Source: an uncultured Paracoccaceae bacterium
GTDB lineage: Bacteria > Pseudomonadota > Alphaproteobacteria > Rhodobacterales > Rhodobacteraceae
Reading direction: 5' to 3'
Length of the DNA stretch: 64,000 nucleotides
Assembly: GCA_947496605.1 (NCBI GenBank)
Contig: CANMDF010000001.1
Location: 682,001-746,000 of the forward strand
How positions within the stretch are numbered: the first letter of the stretch is position 1; each line of letters opens with the position of its first letter. The notes beneath the pieces were generated by a model. The model was given only the letters and a program-made list of their open reading frames with translations. It had not been told where the DNA came from and made no database searches. Positions 35,802-45,018 of the stretch are shown piece after piece. The position numbers were made by a program, and so were the translations under genes.

Positions 35802-37286
35802 ATGACGACGACTGCTCATGGCATGTCCCGACTAGACCAATTTATGGCCGAATGTCTTTCCAAACATGCTTTAAACGACCCCCGCCCTTTGCCGCAGGTT
35901 TTTGGCTATTTGCTGCACGAAAATCCACTGACCGGCAATCTATCCATTCCACATATCGTCGACGCCTTCGACGCATTGGTTGAAACAATGCGCACCTCAA
36001 AGGTCGAAGATGGACCGGCAGATGCGGGCATGACGTTCTTTGGTCAATTCGTTGATCATGATGTCACCCTTGATACGACAAGTGCGATCGGCACGGCCAT
36101 TGACCCGCGTTCTATTCGCAATGTCCGCACACCAAACTTAGACCTTGATTGTGTCTACGGTGATGGGCCAGAGGCGTCTAATTACCTTTATTCAGCGGAC
36201 CATGAAACAGAAGGGTTTCTGCTATTCGGTCGCAAGGACAACCCTTACGATCTGGCCCGCAATTGTCAGGGGCGCGCACTGATTGGTGATTTTCGCAATG
36301 ATGAGAACATTATCATCAGTCAGGTCCAAGGTGCATTTATCGCGCTGCACAACATCCTAATGACCAATATGGCGCAGGATGGTGACACGGCACATGATGT
36401 CGCCAATTGCGCCCAAATGGGTGTGCGGCATGCGGTCTACGACAAACATATTGTCCCCAAATTACGCAATTTCGAAGAAGTACGCCGCTTTATCAGGCTG
36501 CATTATCAATGGATCGTGCTGAACGAGTATTTGCCTTCGTTCGTCGATCAGGATGACATCGATCATGTGTTGAAGCATGATCCGTTCCCAGACGCGCCAA
36601 TGATGCCGGCAGAGTTTTCTGTGGCGGCCTACCGCTTTGGCCACGCGACAGTTCAGCCACAATATGTGTTGCGCAAAGACGAAGCACCGCTTGATCTGTT
36701 TGCACTGCGCGGGTTTGGTCCGCGCGATCCCGGCGCCACCATCGATATGGATCAGTTCTTTGGCAAACACGCGCAAAAGGCTCTGCCCGTGGGCACCAAG
36801 ATGGCCGATACTTTGTTTGAGTTGCCAGATAATATCGTAGGTTCTGGACTTGAATGGAACGGGCATCAAATTCCCGTGGCACAAGCCAAGAAACTGGGAT
36901 TGCGCAACATCCTGCGTGATCGATCCGCGATACATATCCCGTCAGGTCAGCAAATGGCGGCGCATCTGGGGCTAAAGGCGCTGCGCGCGCCCAAGGCATT
37001 GCGGGACCATCACATCACCAAAACGCCGCTTTGGTTCTATTGCCTGCAAGAAGCCCAAGAAAGCGGAAAACAGCGTCTGAGCGGTGTCGGCGGAAAAATC
37101 GTGGCCTCGGTCATTATCCGTTTGCTCAAAGAAGACGCCGAGAGCGTCTTGAACATGGCTGATTTTCAGCCTTGGCCGGGCTTTGGCAAGACATGCACGA
37201 TGGGTAACCTGATGGCCTTTGTCGAAAAGCACCGTGATCACGTCAAAAACCGTGAAAGCCTCTATTGCGGGCCAACCCCACACTAG
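35802..37286 (+). CDS. Animal-type haem peroxidase
   Basis: A 494-residue member of the peroxidase-cyclooxygenase (animal haem peroxidase) superfamily. Key residues align with myeloperoxidase: Gln82, Asp85 and distal His86 in FGQFVDHDVT, catalytic Arg165 and haem-linking Glu168 in IGDFRNDEN, and proximal His281 in YRFGHATVQP. Both acidic residues used for ester bonds to haem are therefore present. There is no signal peptide, so the protein is either cytoplasmic or exported without one. It has an AGGAGA ribosome site, no operon partners, and ends at a convergent hairpin before sufS. A role in halide or hydroperoxide chemistry is possible; the substrate is unknown. Confidence 0.9.
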   Translation: MTTTAHGMSRLDQFMAECLSKHALNDPRPLPQVFGYLLHENPLTGNLSIPHIVDAFDALVETMRTSKVEDGPADAGMTFFGQFVDHDVTLDTTSAIGTAIDPRSIRNVRTPNLDLDCVYGDGPEASNYLYSADHETEGFLLFGRKDNPYDLARNCQGRALIGDFRNDENIIISQVQGAFIALHNILMTNMAQDGDTAHDVANCAQMGVRHAVYDKHIVPKLRNFEEVRRFIRLHYQWIVLNEYLPSFVDQDDIDHVLKHDPFPDAPMMPAEFSVAAYRFGHATVQPQYVLRKDEAPLDLFALRGFGPRDPGATIDMDQFFGKHAQKALPVGTKMADTLFELPDNIVGSGLEWNGHQIPVAQAKKLGLRNILRDRSAIHIPSGQQMAAHLGLKALRAPKALRDHHITKTPLWFYCLQEAQESGKQRLSGVGGKIVASVIIRLLKEDAESVLNMADFQPWPGFGKTCTMGNLMAFVEKHRDHVKNRESLYCGPTPH

Positions 37287-37293
37287 CGTTCAA

Positions 37294-37320
37294 AGGGCGT
37301 GCGCTTTCGGCGCGCGCCCT
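37294..37320. terminator. Convergent hairpin between peroxidase and sufS
   Basis: An 11-bp stem with one G-T pair (37294-37304 with 37310-37320) and a TTTCG loop sits between convergent genes and touches the sufS stop codon. There is no T-run, so intrinsic termination is uncertain. Confidence 0.5.
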
Positions 37321-38542
37321 ATGCAAATAGATCGTGACACAGCTCGAGCGCATCAACCAACACATCCACATCATCAGTGCTGTTGTAGACGCCGAAAGAC
37401 GCGCGACAGGTCGCCCCGACGCCCATATGTTCCATCAATGGCATCGCACAATGGGTGCCCGCACGCACAGCCACGCCCTTTTTGTCCAACACTGTCGAGA
37501 TGTCATGCGCATGCGCCGCACCCTCAAGCGTGAATGAGAAGATCGCACCTTTGGTCGCCGACTGCCCTTGCACATTCAGCCAATTCAAACCGTCCAACCG
37601 GTCCCGGGTATAATCACGCAAGGCGCGCTCGTGAGCGGCGATATTGTCCATGCCGATATCCATCATGTACTCAAGCGCCACGCCAAGGCCGATTGTTTGC
37701 ACGATCCCCGGCGTGCCTGCCTCAAACATCATTGGCGGATCGTTCCATGTGACCGTATCGCGGGTCACATCGCGGATCATGTCACCGCCCCCCATAAAGG
37801 GGCGCATCTCGGCCATGCGCTCTTTACGAACATAAATCGCACCGGACCCTGATGGGCCATAGAGTTTATGACCGGTCACCGCATAAAAATCACAGCCGAT
37901 GTCAGCGACATCGACAGGCATGTGCACAGCACCTTGGCTGCCATCAACCAGCACTGGCACGCCTTTTGCGTGGGCCCCTGCTGTGATCGCTTTCACATCC
38001 ACAACCGTGCCCAGCACATTCGACATATGCGTCACGCCGACCAATTTTGTCTTGGGCCCAATGGCATCGATGACTTTTTGAGGGTCGAGATCGCCGTTCG
38101 CGTCCACATCAACCCATTTGATCACGACACCCTGACGTTCACGCAAGAAATGCCACGGCACGATGTTCGCGTGATGCTCCATGATAGACAAGACGATCTC
38201 ATCACCGGCCTCAAACCGGGGCATTGCCCAGGCATAGGCGACCATATTGATGCCCTCGGTCGTGCCGGAATTCAGGATAATGTCATCCTCGGAAGGTGCA
38301 TTCAGAAACCGTGCCATGATCCCGCGCACGCCCTCATACCGATCTGTCGACAGGTTGCTGAGGAAATGCAAACCGCGGTGCACGTTTGCGTATTCTTCGG
38401 CATAGCCACGGGTGACCGCATCAATCACAACCTGCGGCTTTTGGGCGGACGCGCCACTGTCGAGATAGACCAGTGGTTTGCCATTCACCTGCCGTGACAA
38501 AATCGGGAAATCAGCGCGGATCTTTGCGATATCAAAGCTCAT
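37319..38542 (-). CDS. sufS: Cysteine desulfurase, SufS class
   Basis: PLP enzyme that takes sulfur from cysteine for iron-sulfur cluster assembly, 407 residues. The PLP lysine is in YAVTGHKLYGPSGSGAIYV near residue 225; the sulfur-accepting cysteine is in RAGTHCAMPLMEHMGV near 363, in the short loop typical of class II (SufS) enzymes. It is the last gene of the iscR-suf operon, overlapping the preceding YIP1-family gene by 4 nt. No SufE is encoded between the suf genes. Confidence 0.95.
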   Translation of the reverse strand: MSFDIAKIRADFPILSRQVNGKPLVYLDSGASAQKPQVVIDAVTRGYAEEYANVHRGLHFLSNLSTDRYEGVRGIMARFLNAPSEDDIILNSGTTEGINMVAYAWAMPRFEAGDEIVLSIMEHHANIVPWHFLRERQGVVIKWVDVDANGDLDPQKVIDAIGPKTKLVGVTHMSNVLGTVVDVKAITAGAHAKGVPVLVDGSQGAVHMPVDVADIGCDFYAVTGHKLYGPSGSGAIYVRKERMAEMRPFMGGGDMIRDVTRDTVTWNDPPMMFEAGTPGIVQTIGLGVALEYMMDIGMDNIAAHERALRDYTRDRLDGLNWLNVQGQSATKGAIFSFTLEGAAHAHDISTVLDKKGVAVRAGTHCAMPLMEHMGVGATCRASFGVYNSTDDVDVLVDALELCHDLFA

Positions 38543-39135
38543 GCCATGCCTCCTGCGGGACCAATGCCCAGCACCGCCAACACAATGCCTGCCAAAAGCG
38601 CCGTGCCAATCAATGCCAAAAAGATCACAACAAAGGCTTTGCCGAGATTGTTGAATTCATGCAGCACATTAATGAAGTTCAAAAAACACCACATCAGCGC
38701 ACCGAGCGACAAAAGCCCAAATATCGATGCAATTGCCGGGCTGATCACCACAAGCACCAATTGAATGGCTTCAAGCGTCAGGCTGATCGACTGAAACCAC
38801 ACGATAATGGTTAACGCGCCATGTAACGTCCCTGCCCCGCCCATGATCTGACCTGCATAAAATAGGCCAAAGACAAACATCACTAAAAAGATGCTGAGTA
38901 TGGCGACGAACCCAAAGGGCGACATTGCAAAGGCCCGTTCCTGAAAGGCGACGGGTGCGGGTGAAATCATTTGCAACAGCACCACCATGATCACATTCAT
39001 GACCACAATCAGCGCAAGCGCCGTCCACAGCGCATCACGCGGGATGTTCATCGCAATCGCTTTGCGCGCACTATCCGTTGGTTCCATGATGCTGGTCCAA
39101 ACGGCCCGCATCCAAGTTTGAAAATCGACTGTCAT
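38539..39135 (-). CDS. YIP1-family membrane protein (second of a pair)
   Basis: A 198-residue integral membrane protein with about five helices, similar in outline to the YIP1 domain family. The ATG at 39135 is chosen because it overlaps the end of the preceding YIP1-like gene (ATGA-style junction); the longer in-frame reading adds residues without support. Its place inside the suf operon, between sufD and sufS, is a pattern I associate with Rhodobacterales. A role in cluster assembly is not known. Confidence 0.75.
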   Translation of the reverse strand: MTVDFQTWMRAVWTSIMEPTDSARKAIAMNIPRDALWTALALIVVMNVIMVVLLQMISPAPVAFQERAFAMSPFGFVAILSIFLVMFVFGLFYAGQIMGGAGTLHGALTIIVWFQSISLTLEAIQLVLVVISPAIASIFGLLSLGALMWCFLNFINVLHEFNNLGKAFVVIFLALIGTALLAGIVLAVLGIGPAGGMA

Positions 39136-39635
39136 GGTGTGCTTTCCGCCTCGCGCAAGCTTTGAACCCATATGAAAAGAAACACAACCGCACCGATGGC
39201 GCCAACCAATCCGGCCTGCGTGCCCGGCCCGATCAATCCGCGTACCAGACCGTAGAGTAAGACCAGCGGCGACGTGGCCAAAAGCGTCCAGAACAGTGCC
39301 AATCGTGCCCCAAATCCGCTGCCTTTGCCGCCAAACAGCTTAGCAATCAGATGCGACAAGGCTGCGACGCCATACATAACCAAAGGCAAGACAATAACCG
39401 CACTAAAGAACGTATAGGTCATCATCCCTTCAAAGTTCACCTCGGGCGGCCAAGGCGATGTCTCGAACCCTTCGGACACGCGGCGCAAACGCGGCCATTG
39501 GGCCACAAAGATCAACAGGCAACTGACCATGAGGTACATGATCACCCGATCTTCGCGTCGCCCTTGATCTAGCAGGTCACGGATCACCGCCCGGGGCCTG
39601 CGCCACGTGCGCACTATGTCGTTTGTGACCGGCAT
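39132..39635 (-). CDS. YIP1-family membrane protein (first of a pair)
   Basis: A 167-residue membrane protein with a cytoplasmic front (TWRRPRAVIRDLLDQGRRED) and four or five helices. The front motif with a dibasic and RxxLDQGRRED is shared by many bacterial YIP1-like proteins. It starts on the last base of the sufD stop and overlaps its sibling by 4 nt. Function unknown. The pair may be an ancient duplication, although the two differ strongly. Confidence 0.78.
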   Translation of the reverse strand: MPVTNDIVRTWRRPRAVIRDLLDQGRREDRVIMYLMVSCLLIFVAQWPRLRRVSEGFETSPWPPEVNFEGMMTYTFFSAVIVLPLVMYGVAALSHLIAKLFGGKGSGFGARLALFWTLLATSPLVLLYGLVRGLIGPGTQAGLVGAIGAVVFLFIWVQSLREAESTP

Positions 39636-40921
39636 TAACTGTGCCGCGAAAGCCAGCCTTCCAGCCGGTCCCGCAGTTCTTCAGCCAAACCCTCGTCATC
39701 GATCTCGTCCAAGGCTTCGGCCAAGAACGACAGCGTCAAAAGGTTACGTGCATCATCATGGGACACACCACGCGAGCGCAGATAGAACAAAGCCGTTTCA
39801 TCAATCGCACCAGATGTTGACCCATGCGAACAGGCCACATCATCAGCGTAAATCTCAAGCTCGGGCTTTGCCAAGAACTGGCTATCTTCGTCCAACAAAA
39901 GCGACTGACTGATCTGATAACCATCGGTCTTTTGCGCCCCCGCTTTCACCAAAATCTTGCCTTGGAAAACGCCCGTGGCCCCGTTGCGCAGCACCTTTTT
40001 GAACACCTGACGGCTTTCACCGTTCAACGCGTCATGGGTGATAAAGACCGTGTCATCGTGGTGAAAATCGCGACCATCACCAACGCAGACACCCGCAACA
40101 TGGGCCACAGCATCATCGCCTACAATCTCCAGCACACATTCATTACGGGTGAGAACGCCGTTGAATGTCAGCGTAAAGGATTTAAACGTAGAATTTGCCG
40201 CAATCCTTGCAAAACAATGGGTTACAGCGCGACGCTCATGGTCACGGCCCTGCGCACGGACATGGTGGAAGGTGCCATTATCGGCAACTTCTACTTCCAA
40301 CTGCTTGGAAAAACGTGCCGCTGCCGGCCCTGTTTCAAGCAATGTCACTTCGGCACCCGCCTCAACCTTGACCAAGTTGTGCAAGATTGCATCTGACGAC
40401 GTATCGTTATGCAGATAGATAAAGTTGATCGGCTTTGCGGCTTTGCCCGTCACCCGGATCACGACACCATCTGTGGCAAGCGCTGTATTCAGCGCGGCCA
40501 GAGGACGCTCCACCGGGGTCTGTCCACGCGTTTCCAGCACACCGTACAGGTCTTTCGCCCAGTGAATATCAGTCGCCATCGCATCAGAAAGCCGTTCGAT
40601 TTCAACACCTTCCGCCGATAAATCATCGGAAGCATCCGCATCAAAAAACCCGTCGACAAAGACGATTTTAACGCGGTCCACATTCTCAAACAGCGGGCCT
40701 TCGTCATTCACGAACAATGCTGCCTCAGGCGATTCCGCCGCCGTCAAAGACGCAGGATCAGTGTATTTCCAATACTCATCACGCTTAGTCGGCAGACCCA
40801 TCTGGCGCACACGCGCCATCGCATCGGCACGCGCGGCATTGCCCCAAGCGGCCCCTTGCGGCACCACGACGTCCGCCAATCGCGCCTCAGTCGTATCTAT
40901 TTTCAGCTTTGCCAGTGCCAT
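39635..40921 (-). CDS. sufD: Fe-S assembly scaffold protein SufD
   Basis: A 428-residue partner of SufB in the SufBC2D scaffold. The C-terminal beta-helix region with VFQGKILVKAGAQKTDGYQISQSLLL (in pieces near residues 310-335) and DVACSHGSTSGAIDETALFYLRSRG (near 360-385) is diagnostic; the conserved histidine lies in ACSHGST. It overlaps sufC upstream by one base. In this operon the order is sufB, a membrane protein, sufC, sufD. Confidence 0.94.
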   Translation of the reverse strand: MALAKLKIDTTEARLADVVVPQGAAWGNAARADAMARVRQMGLPTKRDEYWKYTDPASLTAAESPEAALFVNDEGPLFENVDRVKIVFVDGFFDADASDDLSAEGVEIERLSDAMATDIHWAKDLYGVLETRGQTPVERPLAALNTALATDGVVIRVTGKAAKPINFIYLHNDTSSDAILHNLVKVEAGAEVTLLETGPAAARFSKQLEVEVADNGTFHHVRAQGRDHERRAVTHCFARIAANSTFKSFTLTFNGVLTRNECVLEIVGDDAVAHVAGVCVGDGRDFHHDDTVFITHDALNGESRQVFKKVLRNGATGVFQGKILVKAGAQKTDGYQISQSLLLDEDSQFLAKPELEIYADDVACSHGSTSGAIDETALFYLRSRGVSHDDARNLLTLSFLAEALDEIDDEGLAEELRDRLEGWLSRHS

Positions 40922-41676
40922 TAGGCCACCTCTGCCAGAATGTCAGCGTAGCCGTTGTTCTCGACTTCAAGCGCCAGTTCAGGACCGCCTGATTTCACGA
41001 TGCGGCCATTGGCCATGATGTGTACGATATCGGGCTTAATATGGTCCAACAGGCGCTGGTAGTGGGTGATCACGAGAAATGACCGGCCCTCAGACCGCAG
41101 CGCGTTTACGCCTTCTGACACCAGTTTCATCGCATCGACATCCAGACCGGAGTCCGTTTCATCCAAGATGCACATCTTTGGCTCAAGCATCGCCATCTGT
41201 AGGATTTCATTACGTTTTTTCTCACCGCCAGAGAAGCCGACGTTGACCGGACGCTTCAACATATCCGCATCGATCTTCAGGTCTTTGGCTTTGGCGCGTA
41301 CTTCTTTCAGAAAATCACCGGCGCTCAATTCCTCTTCGCCACGCGATTTACGCTGGGCGTTTACCGCTGTGCGCAGGAACGTCATGTTACCAACGCCCGG
41401 GATCTCGACAGGGTATTGGAACGCCAAGAAAAGGCCAGCAGCGGCACGATCTTCAGGCTCCATGTCCAGCAGGTCTTCGCCTTCCAGCGCAGCCGATCCG
41501 CCTGTGACTTCATACCCATCTTTGCCGGACAGAACATATGACAGTGTCGATTTACCAGATCCGTTCGGACCCATGATCGCATGGACCGTGCCAGGTGCGA
41601 TGCTCAGGTCGACACCCTTCAAAATTTGCTTGTCTTCTTCTTCAAGTTTGACCTCTAGGCCTTTGATTTTCAACAT
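40921..41676 (-). CDS. sufC: Fe-S assembly ATPase SufC
   Basis: A 251-residue ABC-type ATPase that drives the SufBCD scaffold. Walker A is GPNGSGKSTLSYV near residue 36, the ABC signature is FSGGEKKRNEILQ near 149 and Walker B is CILDETDSGLDVDA near 170, all in SufC wording. An AGGAG site precedes the ATG. A stable hairpin lies between it and the preceding membrane-protein gene. Confidence 0.96.
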   Translation of the reverse strand: MLKIKGLEVKLEEEDKQILKGVDLSIAPGTVHAIMGPNGSGKSTLSYVLSGKDGYEVTGGSAALEGEDLLDMEPEDRAAAGLFLAFQYPVEIPGVGNMTFLRTAVNAQRKSRGEEELSAGDFLKEVRAKAKDLKIDADMLKRPVNVGFSGGEKKRNEILQMAMLEPKMCILDETDSGLDVDAMKLVSEGVNALRSEGRSFLVITHYQRLLDHIKPDIVHIMANGRIVKSGGPELALEVENNGYADILAEVA

Positions 41677-41717
41677 GAGTTTCTCCTAAAGATAAATGGG
41701 GGCAACAACGCGAAAGT

Positions 41718-41743
41718 CCCCGGTGCGGATTGATCCGCCGGGG
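41718..41743 (-). other. Intercistronic hairpin upstream of sufC
   Basis: An 11-bp GC-rich stem with a 2-nt bulge (41718-41723 and 41726-41730 with 41733-41743) lies in the 92-nt gap between the 170-residue membrane-protein gene and sufC. It lacks a T-run, so it may mark an RNA processing or stability point that tunes SufC level, rather than a terminator. Confidence 0.45.
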
Positions 41744-41768
41744 CAACTGTCGCGATGAGACGTGATGT

Positions 41769-42281
41769 TTAGAGGCCGTAGACCGACCCGCGGTAGACGA
41801 TTGAATGCTGCGTCGTGTCTTCGAGAACCTGCGCAACATGTTCCGCCGTGTAGATATACGCCATTTGATCGGGCCACCGCCAAATGATGTTGTGGCCTGC
41901 GGTCAGCATGAGGGCGATTCCAGTAACTTGGCCGAGACGCTCTAAAAACTTGCGGCGGTCCATCATGGCGGCCAATAGGATCATGGCCCAAAACGCAACG
42001 AACAGTTCGAGATAAAGAACCACATCGGTTTGTTCGGTCAGTCCAAAGTACCGGATACGCACCACCTGCGCGAACATCAAAGCAATTCCGCCGATGATCA
42101 TCGACACCAAAAACTTCGTCAGAAAGGAATCTTCCTGCGATATCTTCTTGGTTCTGTCGACAGACACCCGCTTGGGGATATGCATGCCAAGCTCGTGATC
42201 GTAATACGACTTGTTGCGCGGATTCTTGATCCGCTTTACCCGCGCATTGAAGTCGTTGATATCGAGTTTTGCACCAGCCAT
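41769..42281 (-). CDS. Membrane protein of unknown function within the suf operon
   Basis: A 170-residue protein with a basic cytoplasmic front (about residues 1-55), then three hydrophobic segments (about 57-75, 85-105 and 118-135) and a polar tail. I do not recognise a domain. It lies between sufB (114 nt upstream) and sufC (92 nt downstream) on the same strand. A similar protein occurs at this place in other Rhodobacterales as far as I recall. Function unknown; coding status is well supported by context. Confidence 0.72.
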   Translation of the reverse strand: MAGAKLDINDFNARVKRIKNPRNKSYYDHELGMHIPKRVSVDRTKKISQEDSFLTKFLVSMIIGGIALMFAQVVRIRYFGLTEQTDVVLYLELFVAFWAMILLAAMMDRRKFLERLGQVTGIALMLTAGHNIIWRWPDQMAYIYTAEHVAQVLEDTTQHSIVYRGSVYGL

Positions 42282-42395
42282 GCGTCACGGTCCCATGAAT
42301 TGCCTTATCAATGCTTAATTGCATCGAACTAGGGCAAGAAATGGGCCGCGACGTGACAGAGGCGCGACAAATATCATTTCGGGGCAATGACATGA

Positions 42396-43919
42396 TTAGC
42401 CAACAGAGCCTTCCAACGAAATCGCCACAAGTGCCTGCGCTTCCATCGCAAATTCCATCGGCAGCGCTTGCAGCACTTCCTTACAGAACCCGTTCACGAC
42501 CAAAGCAACCGCCTCTTCTTCGTCCATCCCGCGCGAGCGGCAATAGAACAGTTGATCATCATCCACCTTTGATGTCGTCGCCTCATGCTCAACCCGGGAA
42601 GAGTTATTCTTGACCTCGATGTAAGGCACCGTATGCGCCCCGCATTTGTCACCAATCAGCAGGCTGTCGCATTGGGTATAATTCCGTGACGCCTTGGCTT
42701 TGGGATGCATAGACACCAACCCGCGATAGGTATTCTGCGCCTTACCCGCTGAAATGCCCTTGGACACAATCCGCGACTTTGTGTTCTTGCCCAAATGCAC
42801 CATCTTTGTGCCGGTGTCGGCCTGCTGCATGTTGTTGGCGATCGCGATAGAGTAAAACTCGCCTTGGCTGTCGTCACCGCGCAGAATGCAGCTTGGATAT
42901 TTCCAAGTCACAGCTGAGCCGGTCTCAACTTGGGTCCACATCACCTTGGACCGGTCGCCACGGCAATCCGCACGTTTGGTCACAAAGTTATAGATACCGC
43001 CGTTGCCGTCTTCATCACCGGGATACCAGTTTTGCACGGTGGAATATTTCACCTCAGCATCTTCTTCGATGATGATCTCAACAACAGCCGCGTGCAGCTG
43101 GGCCACGTCGCGCTTGGGCGCCGTACAGCCCTCAAGATAGGATACGTATGATCCTTTGTCGGCAATGATCAACGTGCGCTCAAACTGGCCTGTATTCTCC
43201 GCATTGATGCGGAAATATGTGCTCAATTCCATCGGGCAACGCACACCCGGTGGGATGTAAACGAACGACCCATCCGAAAAGACCGCCGAATTCAGCGTCG
43301 CATAAAAGTTGTCAGAGGGTGGAACAACGGTGCCCAGATATTTCTTCACCAACTCAGGGTGGTTCTCAATCGCCTCGGAGATCGAACAGAAAATCACGCC
43401 AGCCTTTTTCAGCTCGGCCTGAAACGTCGTCCCTACTGAGACTGAATCAAACACCGCATCAACAGCAACCTTGCGGCCTTCTGCAGGCATATCCTCTGCG
43501 CCTTCGACACCGGCCAAAATAGCCTGCTCTTTCAAAGGGATCCCCAGCTTGGCGTAGGTCGCTAGCAGTTTCGGGTCCACATCATCTAGGGACTTAGGCT
43601 TTTCTTCCATGCTCTTGGGGCGGGCATAGTAGTAGATGTCCTGAAAATCGATGTCTGGGTAGTTGACCATCGCCCATGTAGGCTCTTCGATCTTTTCCCA
43701 GCGTTCAAACGCCGACAGGCGCCAATCTGTCATCCATTGCGGCTCTTTGTTCTTGCTGGAAATCAGCTTGACGATATCGGTGTTCACGCCCTTTGGCGCG
43801 TACTCCATCTCAATCTCGGTTTCCCAGCCGTATTTATACGCACCCGAGAGTTCCTTGACCGCATCCACGGTATCCTGATCAACGCCTTCTTTGACTTGGG
43901 TCTCATCCAAAGCTGTCAT
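42396..43919 (-). CDS. sufB: Fe-S assembly scaffold protein SufB
   Basis: A 507-residue core scaffold protein on which new clusters are built together with SufC and SufD. Visible family blocks are [40 protein letters not shown] (in pieces near 215-255), [22 protein letters not shown] near 262, [21 protein letters not shown] near 295 and the end [17 protein letters not shown] near 470. It follows the NifS-like desulfurase with a 12-nt gap. Confidence 0.96.
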   Translation of the reverse strand: MTALDETQVKEGVDQDTVDAVKELSGAYKYGWETEIEMEYAPKGVNTDIVKLISSKNKEPQWMTDWRLSAFERWEKIEEPTWAMVNYPDIDFQDIYYYARPKSMEEKPKSLDDVDPKLLATYAKLGIPLKEQAILAGVEGAEDMPAEGRKVAVDAVFDSVSVGTTFQAELKKAGVIFCSISEAIENHPELVKKYLGTVVPPSDNFYATLNSAVFSDGSFVYIPPGVRCPMELSTYFRINAENTGQFERTLIIADKGSYVSYLEGCTAPKRDVAQLHAAVVEIIIEEDAEVKYSTVQNWYPGDEDGNGGIYNFVTKRADCRGDRSKVMWTQVETGSAVTWKYPSCILRGDDSQGEFYSIAIANNMQQADTGTKMVHLGKNTKSRIVSKGISAGKAQNTYRGLVSMHPKAKASRNYTQCDSLLIGDKCGAHTVPYIEVKNNSSRVEHEATTSKVDDDQLFYCRSRGMDEEEAVALVVNGFCKEVLQALPMEFAMEAQALVAISLEGSVG

Positions 43920-43931
43920 CGTATCATCCTC

Positions 43932-44963
43932 TCAAGCGGCCCTACGCCGCGCTCTTTTTTCGCTCCAGGCCTGCACAAAGCGCATGACCTCATCCTCAGT
44001 CGTCTCGATGCCCAGTGACACGCGAATTGCGCTTGATGCCACCTCATCACTCAAGTCCAGTGCTTGTAGCACCCGGCTTGCCTTGACCTTACCGCTGGAA
44101 CAGGCAGAACCTGCCGACACGGCAAAACCCGCTAAATCCATCGCCATCACCTGCGTTTCACCTTTCCACCCGGGGGAGGCGAAACAGCTGGTGTTCGGCA
44201 AGCGACCTAAGTCTTTCCCGACAAAAATAGTACTCTTTTCGGCGGCCTCAATGGCTGTTTCTAGAATATTTCTAAGTTTCGCAACCCGCTCCCATGCACC
44301 ACGCGCCAAATCAGCCTGCGCGGCAACCGCCGCTGCCCCCATACCGGCAATCGCAATCACGTTTTCCGTGCCCGAACGGCGGCCCATTTCCTGACCACCG
44401 CCTTTGATTTGGGCCGCAACATCAGTGCCTTGCGGAAAGATCAGCGCACCCACACCTTTCGGCCCACCAAACTTATGGGCAGATAGAAACACCATCTGAA
44501 CACCAGACCATGAAAATGCGAAAGGCACTTTGCCAAACCCTTGGGTAATGTCACTGACAGCCAATCCTTGCGGCAGGGACTGCACAATACCCGTTTCCGA
44601 ATTCGCCAATTGCACCACCGATCCAGCCGGATCAACCACCTGCACAGCACCACCTACAACGGCCAAAGACGGATCCACCCAAGCATGCACCGCATCATGC
44701 TCAATCGGAGCGGCCTTCAGCCCACGATCCGCAAGCGCTAAAGCCGCAGCCTCGGTCGCCCCCGACGTAAACACCACATCCGCACCAGAGGCACCCACAG
44801 CCGCGGCAATCTGCGCACGCGCCGCCTCTACAATGCCCTTCGCGGCACGCCCTTCAGCATGCACAGACGATGGATTGCCAACGGTATCCATCGCCGCAAT
44901 CATCGCCGCACGTGCCTCAGCCCGCAGAGGCGTCGTCGCATTATGATCCAGATAAGTTCTCAT
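43932..44963 (-). CDS. Cysteine desulfurase, NifS/IscS class
   Basis: A 343-residue PLP enzyme that supplies sulfur for Fe-S clusters, somewhat shorter than IscS (about 400). The PLP lysine is in FLSAHKFGGPKGVGALIF near residue 180, and the catalytic cysteine in SAGSACSSGKVKAS near 298, in the longer class I loop. So the operon encodes both a class I and a class II (SufS) enzyme, which is usual for Rhodobacterales suf operons. It starts behind a GC-rich repeat that also ends iscR. Confidence 0.92.
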   Translation of the reverse strand: MRTYLDHNATTPLRAEARAAMIAAMDTVGNPSSVHAEGRAAKGIVEAARAQIAAAVGASGADVVFTSGATEAAALALADRGLKAAPIEHDAVHAWVDPSLAVVGGAVQVVDPAGSVVQLANSETGIVQSLPQGLAVSDITQGFGKVPFAFSWSGVQMVFLSAHKFGGPKGVGALIFPQGTDVAAQIKGGGQEMGRRSGTENVIAIAGMGAAAVAAQADLARGAWERVAKLRNILETAIEAAEKSTIFVGKDLGRLPNTSCFASPGWKGETQVMAMDLAGFAVSAGSACSSGKVKASRVLQALDLSDEVASSAIRVSLGIETTEDEVMRFVQAWSEKRARRRAA

Positions 44964-44965
44964 AT

Positions 44966-45018
44966 CTTCTCATGTTCAAAAATACCTCGGGGGAGCCGCA
45001 GGCGGGGGCTGGCCCCCT
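44966..45018. repeat. Intergenic GC-rich repeat with conserved AT arm (copy beside iscR)
   Basis: The arm CTTCTCATGTTC-N2-AAATACC with a following CGGGGG block occurs here and at 57881-57940. In both places it fills the gap between the stop of one minus-strand gene and the start of the next, and contains a GGGGGC/GCCCCC hairpin. Read on the minus strand, the hairpin is followed by GAGGTATTTTT, so it may work as a weak terminator between iscR and the suf genes. Confidence 0.7.
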
